A DNA stretch of 6,752 bases from Nocardia sp. (GTDB lineage: Bacteria; Actinomycetota; Actinomycetes; Mycobacteriales; Mycobacteriaceae). The stretch is taken from assembly GCA_013361595.1 (NCBI GenBank), contig JABFXT010000894.1, forward strand, positions 1-6,752. Direction: 5' to 3'. A program made the translations under genes and the position numbers. Below, piece after piece: positions 6,525-6,752 of the stretch (within the stretch, counting starts at the first letter, position 1; every line of letters begins with the position of its first letter). The notes beneath the pieces are model-generated. The model worked only from the letters and a program-made list of their open reading frames with translations. It did no database searches and had not been told where the DNA came from.

Positions 6525-6623
6525 TGGAAACACGGCCGATCTGATTAATGCTGAGAAATAGCTGGATCGCCGCCGGTCCCGTTCGATTCCGCCGAGGCGC
6601 GGGTTCGCGGATCCGGCGGCCGG

Positions 6624-6629
6624 TACAGT
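6624..6629 (+). promoter_or_regulatory. -10 element of a leaderless promoter
   Basis: TACAGT (TANNNT type) is followed by 6 nt and then GTG at 6636, the spacing at which transcription would start on the start codon itself. No clear -35 is visible. Confidence 0.6.
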
Positions 6630-6635
6630 GCACCG

Positions 6636-6752
6636 GTGATCGACCCCGGCACCCGCCCTGTTCCCACTCTCTCCGCGTTCGCCGATGCCGCGTTCGGCGC
6701 GTGCCGGGATCGGTCCGCTGCCGAGTTGCCGGAGCCGTCCGATCCCCTCGAA
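6636..6752 (+). CDS. Unrecognised protein, N-terminal fragment (runs off the window), probably leaderless
   Basis: A GTG-initiated frame stays open for all 39 codons to the window end. It encodes VIDPGTRPVPTLSAFADAAF and continues with Ala, Asp, Pro and Glu-rich residues. No start codon exists further upstream in frame before the stop at 6552-6554. There is no Shine-Dalgarno sequence, but TACAGT ends 6 nt before the GTG, the arrangement of leaderless actinobacterial genes. Its third-position GC is high, unlike the AT-rich region before it. No motif identifies it. In M. tuberculosis, as I remember it, the gene divergent from whiB3 is a conserved hypothetical followed by sigD, so a similar protein is a reasonable guess from position only. 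Confidence 0.6.
   Translation, partial: MIDPGTRPVPTLSAFADAAFGACRDRSAAELPEPSDPLE

Larger units (their letters stand above)
5977..6635. other. Long intergenic region upstream of whiB3, AT-rich core
   Basis: These 659 bp have no supportable gene. Positions 5977-6150 are GC-rich and form the predicted whiB3 leader. From about 6150 to 6560 GC falls to near 50 percent (27 of 60 bases at 6181-6240, 28 of 60 at 6421-6480), against clearly higher GC in flanking coding sequence. This stretch contains the whiB3 promoter, five GTTAA/TTAAC-type motifs and one 10-bp inverted repeat. From 6560 GC rises again into the promoter of the gene at 6636. Confidence 0.7.

Overview
The window is a high-GC chromosomal segment of an actinobacterium of the order Mycobacteriales, most likely a Nocardia or a close relative. 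The grounds are the GC-rich coding sequence, a GroEL1-type chaperonin with a histidine-rich tail, a 100-residue mycobacterial-type GroES, a WhiB3-type iron-sulfur regulator and a SigK-like ECF sigma factor. The genus is inferred from protein resemblance remembered from mycobacteria, not from a search.

Layout from left to right. (1) Positions 1-812, plus strand: the 3' three quarters of tsaD (tRNA t6A synthesis), whose start lies outside the window. (2) Positions 821-2392, minus strand, stop codon to stop codon with tsaD across an 8-bp gap: an Hsp70/actin-fold protein with one membrane span and a long Pro/Thr/Ser-rich tail. (3) Positions 2393-2894: a 502-bp divergent control region. It holds two operator-like palindromes near the Hsp70-like gene and a CIRCE element with an extra half-site on the groES side. 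(4) Positions 2895-4910, plus strand: the groES-groEL1 operon, with a large hairpin between the two genes. (5) Positions 4911-5010: two strong hairpins between convergent genes, the second containing the stop codon and last codons of the sigma gene. (6) Positions 4976-5584, minus strand: the ECF sigma factor gene, with no anti-sigma gene beside it. (7) Positions 5683-5976, minus strand: whiB3. (8) Positions 5977-6635: a long non-coding region, AT-rich for this genome, with a good whiB3 promoter and repeated GGTTAA/TTAACC motifs. (9) Positions 6636-6752, plus strand: the start of an unrecognised, apparently leaderless gene that runs off the window.

The order tsaD, groES, groEL1, whiB3 (convergent) matches my memory of the Mycobacterium tuberculosis locus. 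Two genes are extra in that frame: the Hsp70-like membrane protein between tsaD and groES, and the ECF sigma factor between groEL1 and whiB3. The segment is therefore mainly conserved core with a stress and regulation theme: a HrcA-controlled chaperonin, an alternative sigma factor and a redox-sensing WhiB protein.

I do not see a defence system, mobile element, CRISPR array or RNA gene. The most unusual items are the Hsp70-like protein, which lacks the first phosphate-loop aspartate and sits divergent from the chaperonin operon; the paired TTCGCGAA dyads upstream of it; and the repeat-bearing region upstream of whiB3.
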